Assembly: GCA_900239685.1 (NCBI GenBank)
Contig: OENT01000002.1
Location: 248,001-312,000, forward strand
DNA from: Rotaria macrura
Lineage: Eukaryota; Rotifera; Eurotatoria; Philodinida; Philodinidae
Direction: 5' to 3'
DNA length: 64,000 nt
Below the pieces are notes generated by a model. That model had not been told where the DNA came from. It did no database searches and worked only from the letters and a program-made list of their open reading frames with translations. Below are positions 13,401 to 28,400 of the stretch, one piece after another; position 1 is the first letter of the stretch; each line of letters begins with the position of its first letter. Both the position numbers and the translations under genes were made by a program.

Positions 13401-16400
13401 ATAATGTTCAATAGTCGACATATTGATAGTTACTGATTTGATTGTCGACATCAAGTCTTATTTTAGATTATCAATTATCTTACTCTCGATGTTCTAGTCA
13501 CGAATGAATTTTTCGTATGTGTGTTTTTTGCGAATTCAAACCCAATTAGAAACGAGAAAACATTTTTCCAAGTGATGAGCATACAATAATGACATTCGTG
13601 ATATTGATACTTCGCAAACTTGATTTCGTCCGACAGATATACAATCGCGTAAAACTCAGTAATTCCTATCTGAGGATTTTCTCATGCGAGTAGGCATATA
13701 GATATATATTTAGATTAGGTATAGATGATTCACATCTCACTGACTATATGTAGTATTCTACGGATATGTCAATACTTGCTTTAGTAGACTACTTTTTTCT
13801 GGACTTCTCCTTTGAACAAAAATAGCCGAGTACTAGAGTAATCTAGATTATGATTTCCACTGTGGAAAACAAAAATTTCTTGCCAGAAGTTCACCTGAAG
13901 GATGGTATTTTGAAATTTATTTTACTTTCAAGATGATTCATCTTGTCTGCTAGGATTTTTTTCGAATGATAATCGATTTTTTAATGATTTTTTTTCTCCT
14001 GTGTATTTGTTACAAATGCTAAAGTTTGAGTGATTTTAATTTCATGAATCTTTTCAATAATATACAATCAAATCTATTAGGACAATCACGTGAAATTCAT
14101 TCACTTTTTAAAAATCTCATTCAAGTAATATATTAGGATAAATGAAATGATAGGCCACTACGATTTATTTAAAAGTATTTAGGGTAGATAACTACGACAA
14201 GATTTCAGTGTACTTGAACAACAAGTATGTTGCTATAGATAGACTCATACCAAAATTACAGTACATCTAAGCCACGTGTGCGTATCTATGCATTGAACAA
14301 TCGTGTGAGATTAATCTCGAAGTGCTTTGAAATTCATCAATGAATCTCATTAAACTATTTTCTACTAGTCATTGCATAATCTCAGGAACATCAACAATTA
14401 TAATTTTCCAAAATTAGACACTGATCATATTAGACATGTTACAAATCAATGCATTATGAATTGTTGTATCATCAGTGACTTGAATAATTAGTAAACGATG
14501 GTGTTGAACTATTCTACAGCAATAGCAGTCAACATTTTTAATCGATAATTCTTTTTCATAGATCTTTCTAGTGAAGAGTTGCACAAACATAAACACGGTG
14601 TTTCTTGTCATCGAATTCTAGCAGAATGAATCTCCACACCTACATCTATGATTGGTACTATGTTGAGAGAAATCGCTGCAAAAAATGTTTTTGTTTCTCT
14701 TGAGTGTACCTGTTGTCATTCTCATGAAAGATATGAAACTTACAATTATATCCTTTGTCTGCCACATTGAATTGTCATCAAGATAATAACAAGCTGATGT
14801 ATATGCACGCATATAGTAATTTGATGAGAAATTAGCTGGCTCATTCGTTATGGGTGGTGTTAAATTTGTGGGATTTACAATATTCAAACAGTATTTGTCA
14901 TATTCTACTGAATTTAATTCGCGAATACCAAACATAACGTATTGATGATTTACAGTTCGAGTATTATCAAGAAAATATGAGTATATACTATCATCAGTAG
15001 TTGTTTTAATTTGATCTAAATAAAAGCAGAAGCATGAGAATTGATTTCTGTATAAAATAGAAATGATTTTATTTACCCGAGGGACAAAAAATTTTATATC
15101 CATCTGTTAAATTCAATGTAGTATTAAGTATTGGAATACCATCAAAACGAAATATAGTCATGTAACCAAGTGATAAGTTCTCCGATTTAAATTCAAACGT
15201 TACTGCTAGTGTTAACTTGTCTGCTGCACTTGTAACATTAACATAATAAATTGAAAATTGTCGATTATTGTTTCCTACTGATGAGTTCATTTCTACTGTG
15301 GTATTGCGTAATGTCATGCTTGATAACGTCAAGCTTGGATCCCGTGAAATGAGGATCTCAATGGGTTTCGTCAAACTATGAATCGGTATTGCTGTTCCGT
15401 TGGAATCAAGTATATTGACAGAGATACTTCGAGACATGTTTATATTTAATTCTGTATGTCCATTTGAACCAGCTGCTGGGAGAGATATGACAATGGACTA
15501 GAAAAAATATGTACAATAAACGAGACAATAGAATCAATGAAAATGAAAATGAAAGCAACATTTATTTACATTGACGGTAATCGATGTACTATTTGAACAG
15601 GGTTGATTATTGAGTAACACATGACAGTAAGATAATGCTGGTAACTTGATTTCAGAACCATCAATTTGCGAAATAGATAAAGAATCTAACTTATCCGTTC
15701 GCAGTTTTTCAGTCGTCATCAATATTGAATTTGTGGTCATGTGATTCGTTTGTCCGACATTCATATGATAGCCAAGACTATTAACAGCATTGCTTAGTAT
15801 ATCTTTAGTTTTGTCGGTAATTCGACTTGAATCTTGTTGTTGATAATATAAATTTCGATTTTTCTGTATTGTCTCCCATGAAAAATCATTTCCATTAGCA
15901 AACAAGTCTACATTTGACCAAACATTTTCAATGTTGGTGTCGTAATCTGCTGGTAATGCATTGGCACGATCATAATCCAAATTCAGAGCTATGCCACGAC
16001 CCATCAACGGTATATTAACAGCAACAAGAGCATTACTAGTTAATTCAGCAATAGACTCGACGGCCATCGTTATATCTTCATACGACACAGCATCAACCAT
16101 TTCATTTAATGCATCAACTAAATCAGCAGCTTTCGATGTAGCCGATATCTAAGAAAATGAAAAATTTTCTTTTTTCTTAATCTAAAACAACGTAAAATCA
16201 ACGTACAACTGTTTGTCGAGTCAATGCTGATGTTCCATCCGTTAAATAATTCATTGCTGATGCTTGCAGTTTAATACTATCAATAGTTGTTATTGATAGA
16301 TTGCTCATAAATTGTACGAGATAGTCTCGAACATTAGCTTGTGTATTTAGAACCGCTGAATATGATGCCATCGCTTCAGTGGTATTCATCGATGAGTTTG

Positions 16401-19400
16401 TTCTCGAAATATTCTAAAGAAAATATTTCAAAATAATACAATGTTTCCATTGATTCTTTTCTTTCTATTCACTAACTGAATTCGACATCAAAAAACCGAA
16501 AACGTAAAGATTTTCCACAGATAAATTGCCTAGAATAAGAAAAATACCGAAGAAAGATTTATCACAAACAAAATAGATTTTATTCTCGAAACCTGATGTA
16601 GCATTGTCTTGTGAATTCGAATTCATCGTATTAAGCATTTGTGATAAAGATAAAATTAATTGACTAACCATATTTTGATCTCCAGCATAAAGAATTTCTT
16701 CTATCTTATTATTATTATTATCTTGATTTCGTGTTGTTGATTGAAGTACTGTTTGAATGAAACTTGAGAATAATCCATCATCGGAAAAGATCTAAAATAG
16801 ACGGTGTTTTTGTTTTGAAGACAAAAACATTCATAAAAAAATTTTGAAATTCTTACAGTAACATTTGAAAAATCAAACGAAGTAATAGCTCCGTATATAT
16901 CACGAATTTCAGCTGTTATTCTCAGTGAATAATCCGTATTTGGATCACCCATTGGTAAATATGCTGCAATACTCGTTAATTTTGTGAAACCGATAGGAAT
17001 TCGACTATTATTAGTTGATGTATAAGCTAGAATAAAACATAACATTTGAATTTTGATTTATTTTTTACTAAAGTATAAACAACGGATTACATTTCTTTCA
17101 CTATATCCCTACAGTTTTCTTAATTCAACATTACACAAGGACCCTATTCAAATATATTACTACCGATATATAAAAAGAACAAGGAATTTGATTGAAAATG
17201 ATTATTTTTCAGTAGTTCTCAATCAATTACTCAATTGTCATAACACGTGTAGTATGAGAACGAATTACAACGATATCTCATTTTTCTAACATTGTAATTA
17301 CGACATGCATAGATGTTAGAGTTCAACTTACATGATGTATCATTGCGTTATGATAGAATCATTGGCGACTAAACATCACATAACAAAAAGCATACAATTG
17401 TGCGTGCTAAAGATTTTCGGCTGGACTATTTAAAATTGTTTACTAACAATCAAATTCTGATTAGTTTGTCATCGTCAGTAGTAGAGTAAATAGTCTCTGT
17501 TAGAGAAAATGTTTGAGATTGAATTCCGTATTCCTCGTCCGTTGCTATCTATTGTAAACATAAATGAATCCATGTCTTTTTAAAGCTTCAATTTACAATT
17601 TTAGATTTTCTTCGTTGTTTTAATTGAAATTGAAATATGCTTCTAAATTAAGTAGTTCAGAAATCTTAACATGTTATGTACGCGTATAACTATATGCTCA
17701 TACAGGTTGATTGATAACGAGTGAAATACATATAATATATATGTATATGTATATATACATATATATAATGGTGTCATTTAGTCCTCGTCTAAATGTACAT
17801 ACCGTAAAATGTATAATCACTTATACCATCTTCGTCAATCCAATCCGTACATGTGAATTGAAAAGATGTCATCGTTGTTCCATTCGTTGGCTGGATAGTA
17901 CACGTGCCATTTTCTGGTGGTGCATTAACTTTAAATCGTATAGCACCAGTACCTGTTGCTATACCATATTGTGTAGTTACTGTATAGGATGATTCGAATT
18001 TCCAATATTGAACTGTTGGATTATTTAAAAATAATGTATCTATGACAGTAAAATTCTTTGTATCTCGACCTTGGCATACAGACAAAAAACAGAAAAATTA
18101 TCAAGATGAAAATAATAATTGTTTTTTCGATTGTTTACCGAAAAATAATATATTATCATATAAACTCATGTTTGCGAACAATATCCATTGAATATCATCA
18201 TTTGGATAAACTGTTTGAAAACCATAATAAACATTCCATTGAATAATGGTATCTGTAGCGCTATCACAAGAACGGAAACACGACGATGTTACAAGAGCTT
18301 GTGTTGTTGGATTAATGCGTTGATATTCAACATTAGGTAAGCACATTTTAATTACACATCTGAATAGAAAAATAAATGTGGTTTTGTCTTCTTTTTCTTT
18401 GAGATTCTCACTGAACAAAAATTAAAACAGCATCCACATCTTGAATTTGTACTATGACATAACCTGAATATTGTAGACTTGTATCATAAATATTTGTTGC
18501 AACGGCCTTGAACTCATATGATCGACCCGATTGTAACGTACGCGGTTGTATGTAGATAATTGATTGATTATTATTTGGTCCGAATGTAAAATAACTCGTA
18601 TTTCCTACACAAAAAAAGTACAAACATCGATACGATCACACTTATAAAAGAATGCTTCATGCAACTTTCAGTATAGATTTCCTATTCAAGATAATTTTAC
18701 TCTTGATAAGATAAAATTCATGGCAACAATTGATAAGCAGCCAGTTCCTTTTTCAAAATGTGCATTTCCTTTTTTTAGATCACTCAATTTTTGCTTGCTT
18801 TTTGAAATCTATAGAAAATATTCGATCAATATTATTTTCATGTCATGATCTGTCTGATAGTAAGATTTATTTCATTCAATAATAATTATGATAATAATAT
18901 GAAAATTGTATGCAATGAAATTTAGTTTTATTAGTGACCTAATTTTTAATAGATTGAAATTTTAATTTAAAAAAAATTTAGTAAAATTTTCATTTATATG
19001 CTAAAAAATCATTGCTTTTATTACTAGCATTCTTATTGATTTAAGTAAAACAACAGTGAAGAACAATCTGCAATGCTATTCGAACAACATGTTGTAACTA
19101 ATCGTTTTCGTCTAGTATTTATCTCGTATAATCTACATTAATGCACATAAGTCTAGTCCTATAGTAAAAGAAAACAGTAGAAAACTTCTGTTGTTTTTCT
19201 TTTCATATTTCCTAACTTATTATTACTCTCTGTAAAGACGCACATGAAATTAGGGAATACGTTCTTTGAATTTAACTATGTTAGTGTATAACCAAAAAGC
19301 AGTTCTATGTAAACTTGCGTCTACCGTTTGAGAAATCTAATAATCCTCTTTTTTTTCTCTTCTATGATCAATTAATATTGGAAAGAAAAACGCATTGGAG

Positions 19401-22400
19401 TTGAAGATGCTCTTGCAATTCAAAAGAGTATTCAATTGATAGTAATTATGAGATTTTATTAAGAAATGAATATGCACTACTTGCGCATCGTTCTTATTGA
19501 GTCCCTAAAGAAAACATCTATACATGTTGGGATGAAATTTTCTTTTAGTTGAATATCAATATTGAAAACAGTTTCAATGGACGTACCAGGCGAATCAAAA
19601 CATGATGGATTGAGTGGATCAACATCAGTCGAATCTATTGGTATGTCTTCTCCATTGAGATTCGGATAGGAAGCATGCTGATAGATACGACAATAATATT
19701 GAAATGTCCAATTCTAAAGTAAACGAAAAACATTCAACGTATTTTCTTAAATCATAGTGAAGTAATATATAATGCACCTGAGCATTAAAGTAACTTGAAT
19801 CAGGATCAACCGAGTAAATACCCGGCTCAAATAAAAGACTTTGCGATATTCCATTGGCTATCATTGATGTTCCATACATCAGTAAATTCACTTGAATATC
19901 CGATGGAATAATTATTACATAAGTATACGCGGATGATTGAAAATCAGTTTGAGCATTGTATACTACTGTGAAATTAAATAAATATGTTCCTATAGGTAAC
20001 GTTTGTGATTGAAGATAAATTTCTGATGTTGTTGCTGATGATAATTCAGACACTATTAGATTTAATGATTTTGTTGGATAACATTTTTCTGTATCAGTAT
20101 TGCACTGTAATATATTCCATTGTTTTTTATTACTTAATGATTTTGAACAATTCAAACCTATTTTAACAGAAACTGAAAAGGCTTGACTTCGTGAAATGCG
20201 ACGTGCCAAACGTATCAGGGGATTATAAATATCAAAGTCTATGATAGGTAAATTACAACCATCGTCGGATAAAGGCTCATACATAAAAGACATCGAAGAA
20301 ATAATAAAAATTATGAACCATGTATTACTTATGCTGAATGTTATATAAAATTTTAATTTTAAAGAAAGCTTCTCTTTTCTCGCATTCATTTTCTCAAAGG
20401 ATCGCCATAATCTTCATTTACTTGAAAGACTGATTCATATGAAGTTTGTTTTCTATTTAGAAATGTTCTTCGAAATAAACAAGCGAGCAAGTAAATATAC
20501 CGGCTCGTCAGACGTCAAGGGAACGTCATTATCTATGAATTCAACTAGGTTAATATGAGGCTGAGATGAATTCCGAAGGATACAAGATGGTGACTAAACC
20601 ATAGTGATTAATAACAAGGTTGATTGAAATGTTACTGAGAACATGGTATCGTTGAAACTTTCATCATAAAAGAACTACAACCTGGAATTTGCTATTCGAA
20701 TGATAGACGTATACTAGTTCAAAATTTAAGAAGACAGAGATAGAATCTAATTGAAAATCGATTATATCGAGAACAACATATTTGCTACTGTTTAAACTTT
20801 CAGAACAATTGGATGACAAATGAGAGTACACATAGGCAACGTCTCAAAATAGAAACTCTCAGCAATGAACTTTTCCAAAATTTTTTACTTGAAGAAATTA
20901 AATGATCTGAGTTATACTTCATCTTCGAATGGAAATCACCAGCAATACTATAACAGAAAAGAGTGATGAAAATCACAAGAATTATTCATGTTGTTAGTAG
21001 ATTCCAGTAAACATTAGTATATTTTAAAGAATACCACAGTCCGTTTCAGGAATCATCATGAATACTGATTTTCGAATTTCGAGTTAAAACTATTTTGCTT
21101 TGCTTATTTCCCGAATTCGACTATCGATCTCTTCCATGCACACATACTTATGATTTGAAAAAACTGTGACGAGAAACTATGTCAAAACTTTTCTTCATTT
21201 ATTCACTTTTAAATAATGTTTTTTTGTTAGTCGCAAATTAGAATCGTTTAATATTCTAATCAGTCGCACCAAGACATATTCTTAATCAGATTATGAAGTA
21301 AATAAAATATTTGGCATTTGAATGTATTCCTTCATAATCTTCAAAGTTATTCCGTAAAAGTTCAGTAAAGAAAAGGAAAGCATTCAGATGGTGTTGAAGT
21401 CATTTTTCAATATCATTCACTACTAACGATCAGTATGTCCTCTATGAATATGTCCAAATGGAAATGAAAAATATGCACTTGCACTTATTAATGTCACTTG
21501 ATTCCACGCATAAGCATATAGCCATGCCTGTGACGTATGGAAATTTCGATAAAATAAAACTGATGAACTATCAAAAACAAATGATTGAATCGGTCCAGTA
21601 CACGATGGTAATATGGATGATAAATCTGATGGCACTGATAAGCATATGCTTGAATCACCGTAACATGCATTTATACCATCCGAATACTGAATATATAAAC
21701 AAGACAGTGGAGAAAAATTTTGATATTGAGCTTGAAATATTTTCGAGAAATTCATTGCAGCAGAAATATTTCTATCATTTACTGTTAGACCAGCAATCAT
21801 TGAAATAATATAAATACCTAATGAATATGATGCTGTATACGATGGATTTCGAGTAATTACTTCAATTGTATATGAACCGTCCTAGAATTGAATATCGATA
21901 GATATTTTACTATTGAATTGATCAGTTTCAACTTACGGATAATAGATTGTTACTTTCAAGATCAATAACTAACCGATATAATGGTGAGCCTGTTCCGATT
22001 CCAACAAGTTGAGATATATTCGTTACTTGACTTTTTATGAATGATGTTATAAATACCGAATTCGAAGCATTGTTAAACACAACATTAAATGTTTCTGGAA
22101 TACCGGCTGAAAATAAACAAGAAATAGTGACACTTATTTGTGTTTTTGAAGAGAGTCATTTACTTGGATTCGTCCATGTTACATATATAACTAATTGACT
22201 TTGTTTAGGTATATAATAATATTGATTATTTGATGTTAAATTGCAGTTATCATTCAATGAACTTACAAGTGTTAGTAATAAGTAACAAACAGTAAATTGA
22301 TAGTTATTGAATGGTGCATTGATAGCAACTTTAATTATTTGTGTTACGGATGAGACTTGATTGATGACAGTAAAATTAATGAAAAATATACCCGGCGAAA

Positions 22401-25400
22401 GATATGTATAAGAGCCATTGAATGGGAATGAAACGTTGATAATACTATTTACTGCTAAAATATTCGTATCGTTGTAATCAACAATGAGATATGAATTCGA
22501 TGCTAATGGTTGACTTAAATCTTGAACATTAATAGTTATCGTTTGCGGTGCTAAGACAAACATGATATTGAAGTTGATACGAATGATTTATTGTTTCTAT
22601 GAAATTGAAATCTTACCTTCATGATAAATAAGTTGACTTGGTAAACCGACAATATTTGTAAATTTTACAAGAAACGTCGAGACAGGATACTGAACAATGA
22701 TAGAAAAATTTTTTGTCACAATATTAAATTGACCTTGCGCTGTTATTGTCAGTGTATATGTACCAATAGATGCATAACGATGAGATTCTGTATCGGCTTC
22801 ATCGAATCTTACAGCTAGAATAGATTTATATGAGTTAAGGCTTGGAAGTTTGGTGATAGAAACCAGGAAATATTCAAAATGAATAAGATCATTCCGATTT
22901 GATGATACTTTATCGTAAAACTAATTTACGATTTTTATTGATACATAGATAAACTCAACAGTTGTAAAAATAATTAATTTGTTCAAAGTATATTCGACTA
23001 ATAAGTCGTCATCGAACACAGTTTAAAATATAGAAGCTATAGATGATGCACATAACTATGATGATTGACTTCAAAACGTGAATACTTTAAGATGTTTTAA
23101 GCATCGATACTCCATGGAGATGTAGGGAACCGACGAGTTGTTGTTTCTTTTCCAATTCTAATAGTTTTTTTCCTCAATAATATTGTGAGTTGTTCTTTAA
23201 AAATTGTTTTGGTGTAGTTCTATTTCAGAAACAAATACTCGTAGATATCTTGGCATAGAATTATTTTAAAAATACTACTCAGTACTTGTAGCTTAGTTAA
23301 TTCAACACGTCAATGTCTTCTTTTTTTCTAGTCAACTACTCTTTCGAATTTCATTAATATCAGTACGATCTTCATGATTGAGGAACTGTTGTTTTGACAT
23401 TTATGTCTTTGGATCGGTTCAACTATTGATCCCTTTTCGTGTAATAATCATGTTCGTTCAATGCAAGGTACGTAGTGATGGGTAGCAGAGGGTTCATAAG
23501 AAGCGAAATGTCACGAAAGAAAATACGACGTCACGGAAGAATAGCGAAACAGGCAAAAAATCGTGGAAGAGATATTCTTTCGATCACTCATCACTACTGG
23601 GTATGTATTATGAAGTAAGCCACATTCGCTGGGATATGTTTTATATTTAATCAAAATGCAATGTCTATGTTGTAATGTTGATGATTGATTTTAATTAGAA
23701 AGTCATTGTTTACTTTGTTGAATCAGTCAAGATCGATTGGACGAACAAAAAATATTGGATTTGATTAAACAAGTTGAATGAGTCGTGAGGAATACACAAT
23801 GTTTAAACGAAAATATTGAATTTGCGGATTGAAGAAAAAATTATTTTGATAAATTTAATGAAAATGGAACATTTTTTTGAGTATGATCATAACTATGATA
23901 CACTCTCATTGTCCTCGTCACATTTTTCACTTTACATCAATAACAATACGATAATGTTCAGAATGATCGATCTACAAAATTGATGCTCCATTACTAGTGC
24001 TACTCGTTGAAGCATTTCATTATTCAATTGTTCTGCATCTTTAGCTAATTTTTCCGTGATATATCCCCGCATCCTTTACGGTGTAAATTACTAAATAAAT
24101 ACATTCGATACCTGTTCTTGTTCTAGAGATCATTGTGCCATCACCAAAATTCCAAGTTAATAAAACTATGCCTGGATTTGTATCACCAATATAAACTGAC
24201 GCTTGAAACGGTATTGAATTATTCAATGGCCAATTCAATGGATTAAGCGAATAATAAACTTGTTGAAGCATTGGTAGAACTTGTACAACACAACTAATAT
24301 TTGCTGAATCAATATTATTCTTGACTTGAAAAATAGCTGTATAATTTCCTATAAGATGAAAACGAAAAAAAAAACATGATTTTGTGTTTCGTAAATTTTA
24401 TTTTCGTCTCACCCATTGCTGTATAAATCACACTAAGGCCATTTGATGATACAACTGGTGAAGAAAAATAATCGAACGTTAGTTGAAATGGTCCTTGTTT
24501 GACATTTGGTTGATTAATAAAATCGGGTATAATCGTCACTTGTGAATTTGGTGCTGGCTTAACTGTTCGATTAGATGCTTGAATTATAAATGAAGCAATT
24601 GCACGAGTGTCAACATATGCTGCTAAACATGTTACTGTAGGCATTTGCACACTGGTTATCACTTCGATGGATGTCACTGATGCTGTTAACGTGACTGTTA
24701 TATATTTATAGATTGTACTTATAGCATTGATAAAACCAACAATAACGGTTAATGTACCAGGAATTCCAAATGTGTGATTTGAATTCGGACATGAATTCCA
24801 TACGGCTGTTGGATAATTGCCATTATAATGACATGAAACTGGACTATCGCCTTCGGTATCAGAGAATGCAAATGATATATCAATATTTGAGCCTGAATCC
24901 ATGGTATATTCAAATAGAATAGGACCCGGAAATGATGTATTGATAACAGATGATCTTATTTGAGGATTGACTATAGGTGAAACAATTGAAAATATATAAG
25001 ATCCATTACTTGATGATATGTGATTCCATGCATAGATTTCAACAGAATAATTTATTGATGCTGATTGACCATGAAAATAAACTGTTTGAATAAGATTATA
25101 TTGTGCATTGTATGTATAATTAACTTCTTTGCCATTTACAATTATTCGAAATTGAGGCTCTGTTCCTTGATATATTGTGAAATTCAAGCAAAAATTCGAA
25201 CCGTTTGCTGTGCCCTGTTGTTGTAATTGAAGACCAAGTATTGGATATTGAACATAATGAATAAATGAATACGTGGCATTATTAATCGAATTCTCACAAC
25301 GAGCAGAAACCTAGCGGATAAGTTAGATAAATATATATTCAAATTCTAGCCATTGAATTCATTATTTTACTTGATGATAGGCATGTAGACTTAACGTTTA

Positions 25401-28400
25401 TTTTTTTCATATAACTTATGTTTAAGAATTTCGTATTGGTTTTTATGGGAAAAATTCATCGTTTTTTGACTTAGTTCGCGTATTCTTTGTTAATTTTCAA
25501 TCTACAATCTTCATTGTCATTATACTTGGAATTTTTCATGTAAATATAAATGATATTTTGTCGTTATATTATGTGTATTGATGCATACAGATATTTTTAA
25601 AAATCAATACGAACACTTTGATTTTACAGGCCATAGATAATACACAAGAGACGTAGAGAAAACTATATATGTTCATATCAAATGACATTTAACATGACGC
25701 TTGGAGACATAAAAAGAATACTGAAGTTAACTTTGCAAATGTGTTTTCCGATAGACGATGAGCAGGGATATCAAAAGGCTTGTATCTGTGAAATCAAAAT
25801 ACATAATACTGCAACTACTGCTAATCTATACTGATCTCAGAGTTTCTTTTAAAATTCTATTTGAAATAGATAATTTGTAAAATGTTATTCTTGAACCAAA
25901 ACTTCAATAATCCAAAAGCAATGTTAGTACATATGCTTCGAATATAAATAACTGCCTGTTATAATATAACATTAAAAACAAACAAGAAATAGTTTACTTT
26001 TGATAGCAACGTGAATTTTGACCGTCATGAAAGCAACAGAATTCCTATTGATAATAGAATAGATTGACGTATTTTTGTGTACGACTATAGTAAGTCTCAA
26101 TCTATACAGAAAGAGTTACTACAGAAAAAAAAATGCATGGATATAATTATATTATTTCGATATATTTGAAAAGCTAATGAACGATTATTAATAAAATAGA
26201 TTTGCAAATCAGAAATACTGATTGTAACTAAAGAATATATCGAACGACTTTTGATTCTTGCATAGGGGCATCTTATTTTTTCTCCAAGTAGTCGTTCGAT
26301 TTTTTTAAATTGTAAACTTGTGGTATTGTCGAAAATGCAACGACACTAATCATCATCTCAGAAAAATGTTTTGATTTTTATTTCATTTCTTTATTACATT
26401 CAGAGATGTGCTCATATTTTTAAATATCTTCGGCAAGAGTTGAGCCGCATATTGGTCAACTCTACTGGCATGTCAACTTAATGACTAATTTTTCGATATA
26501 AGACACTGTAACAGTTGTGTTCTATTTAAATGAAGAAAAAGAACTGACATCATTTTATTTCTTTTTGAATTATTAGTCTTGAACAGTTATTTAAATTTTA
26601 ATGAATCTGTGAATTTTTCGAATTTCGGACACGCAATCAATATTCATAGTAATTATATTGTTGCATATAGCAAAACAGTTCCATTCAATGTATCTGGCGT
26701 CACCGTACAGAATACAGTTACCTATAAATCTAATAAATTTAACTTACATTATAATTTCCTGGTTGCAGATATTGATAAGTAACATAACTTCCTGGTATAT
26801 AACCAAAGATATAATAATAAACTTGACTGATCGATTGGGATGTATCATAATTAATGCGACATGCATAATTACTACCTGTACTCATTCGTAATTGAAATCT
26901 TGCGATTTCCAACGGTTGAGATGTTGATACATTGGGTATACTACCAGCTTGTAGTGTCAAATTAGTTATAATGTCTTCTACAGAAATAATTGTTGAATTA
27001 TATCTCATTGACAGAGGATTTTCTGCTTGGCAACTGATAATATATGTACCGAATGATGAAAATGATGTAGTCATAACATTCGTTGTCGAATTATATGTAC
27101 TATTGCCATTAATAAACCACATATATATCGTCGCTGTTGCATCTGCATAATATGAAAAAACAAACGATATTGAACTCACGTGATCATTGAAAAGGTAATC
27201 GTATAATTTCAATACTACTTACTAATAGGATATAAATTTGCGGTGAATGTTATTATACTATTGATACTTGCTATGGATGGTCCAATAATTATGATTGATT
27301 CAATACCATAAACAACTGGTAAAATTGTTGATGCTGAATACGACGTGAGGTTATTTTGTGTAAGTCGGCCTTGAACATAAAAACTACCAACATTATCATA
27401 GATAGTTATCGGTGAAATTTGAATAGCTTGAATGATTGTTATTTGAAGTAAATATCTATATTTAGTACCGTTCGACGATAAACTTCCAACGGAACATGTC
27501 AACATATTACTTGCAATTGTTGGAGCTATACATCGATAATCTTCAGTGTCGTCCGTTGAAATATCTTTTGCTATTGATAAACCATTAAATGCTAAAATAT
27601 CTCCAACGAGCGCTGTTCGATTCATCATATTCATTGTTGAATTTGCAATAATTTGTTGATACATGGCACCCGTTGTTGTTACTGTCCATTGAGCAACAAT
27701 CTGATAGTGTGCATTTGCATACGTTGATTGTTGAAAACGTTTACTCGATGTTACATTATTACATAAACCCGTTATTGTCGAATAAGTATTTGATGCACAT
27801 TGTAAAGAATATGGATTCATACAACTACCACATGTATTGATATCATAACAATAGATCGATGGTGATGTACACGACAGACGAAGTAACTAAAAGCATAAGC
27901 AGTTAGAATAATCTACGAGAGATGAAAATATGAAGATCAATGCTTTAATATAGTTGTTAGTGACAATTACAGAAAAATTGTTTTATTCTACGTATCTACT
28001 GTTCGGTCGTTTTTCCTCTATGTATTTGTAAGCAAACGTTGGGAAATGTATTCAGACATATTTTCATCTTTTCGAATGAGACATCATTGATGTGTATGTA
28101 GTCTTGGATGAAACATCGTCGAAGTCTCCTAGAAGAATGAGCGATTGACGAGGATGCTCTTCCGATATTTATGATAGCTTGCAGTAATAATTTTAGATTA
28201 ACATTGGAATCAATACTCATTTAAAATCTTGCATCGAAAACTAGTAAATATTTATAAAACTAATAGCATAAAAAGTGTGTCATCTACGGGTCCTGATTGC
28301 TTCTATTTCGTTATGTTTTCGAATTTTTCACTTTCACTACAGGCTTATGAAATAATCCGATGATTTCAAGTAGTTTGACATTCATGCGAAAAGAACCTCT

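Noticed and set aside
20276..20389. Possible separate gene start: MNARKEKLSLKLKF followed by a hydrophobic stretch
   Set aside because: It looks like a signal peptide, but it is in frame with a REJ segment whose upstream and downstream modules belong to the PKD1-like gene. The reading is more likely intron sequence before a TATGAG acceptor.
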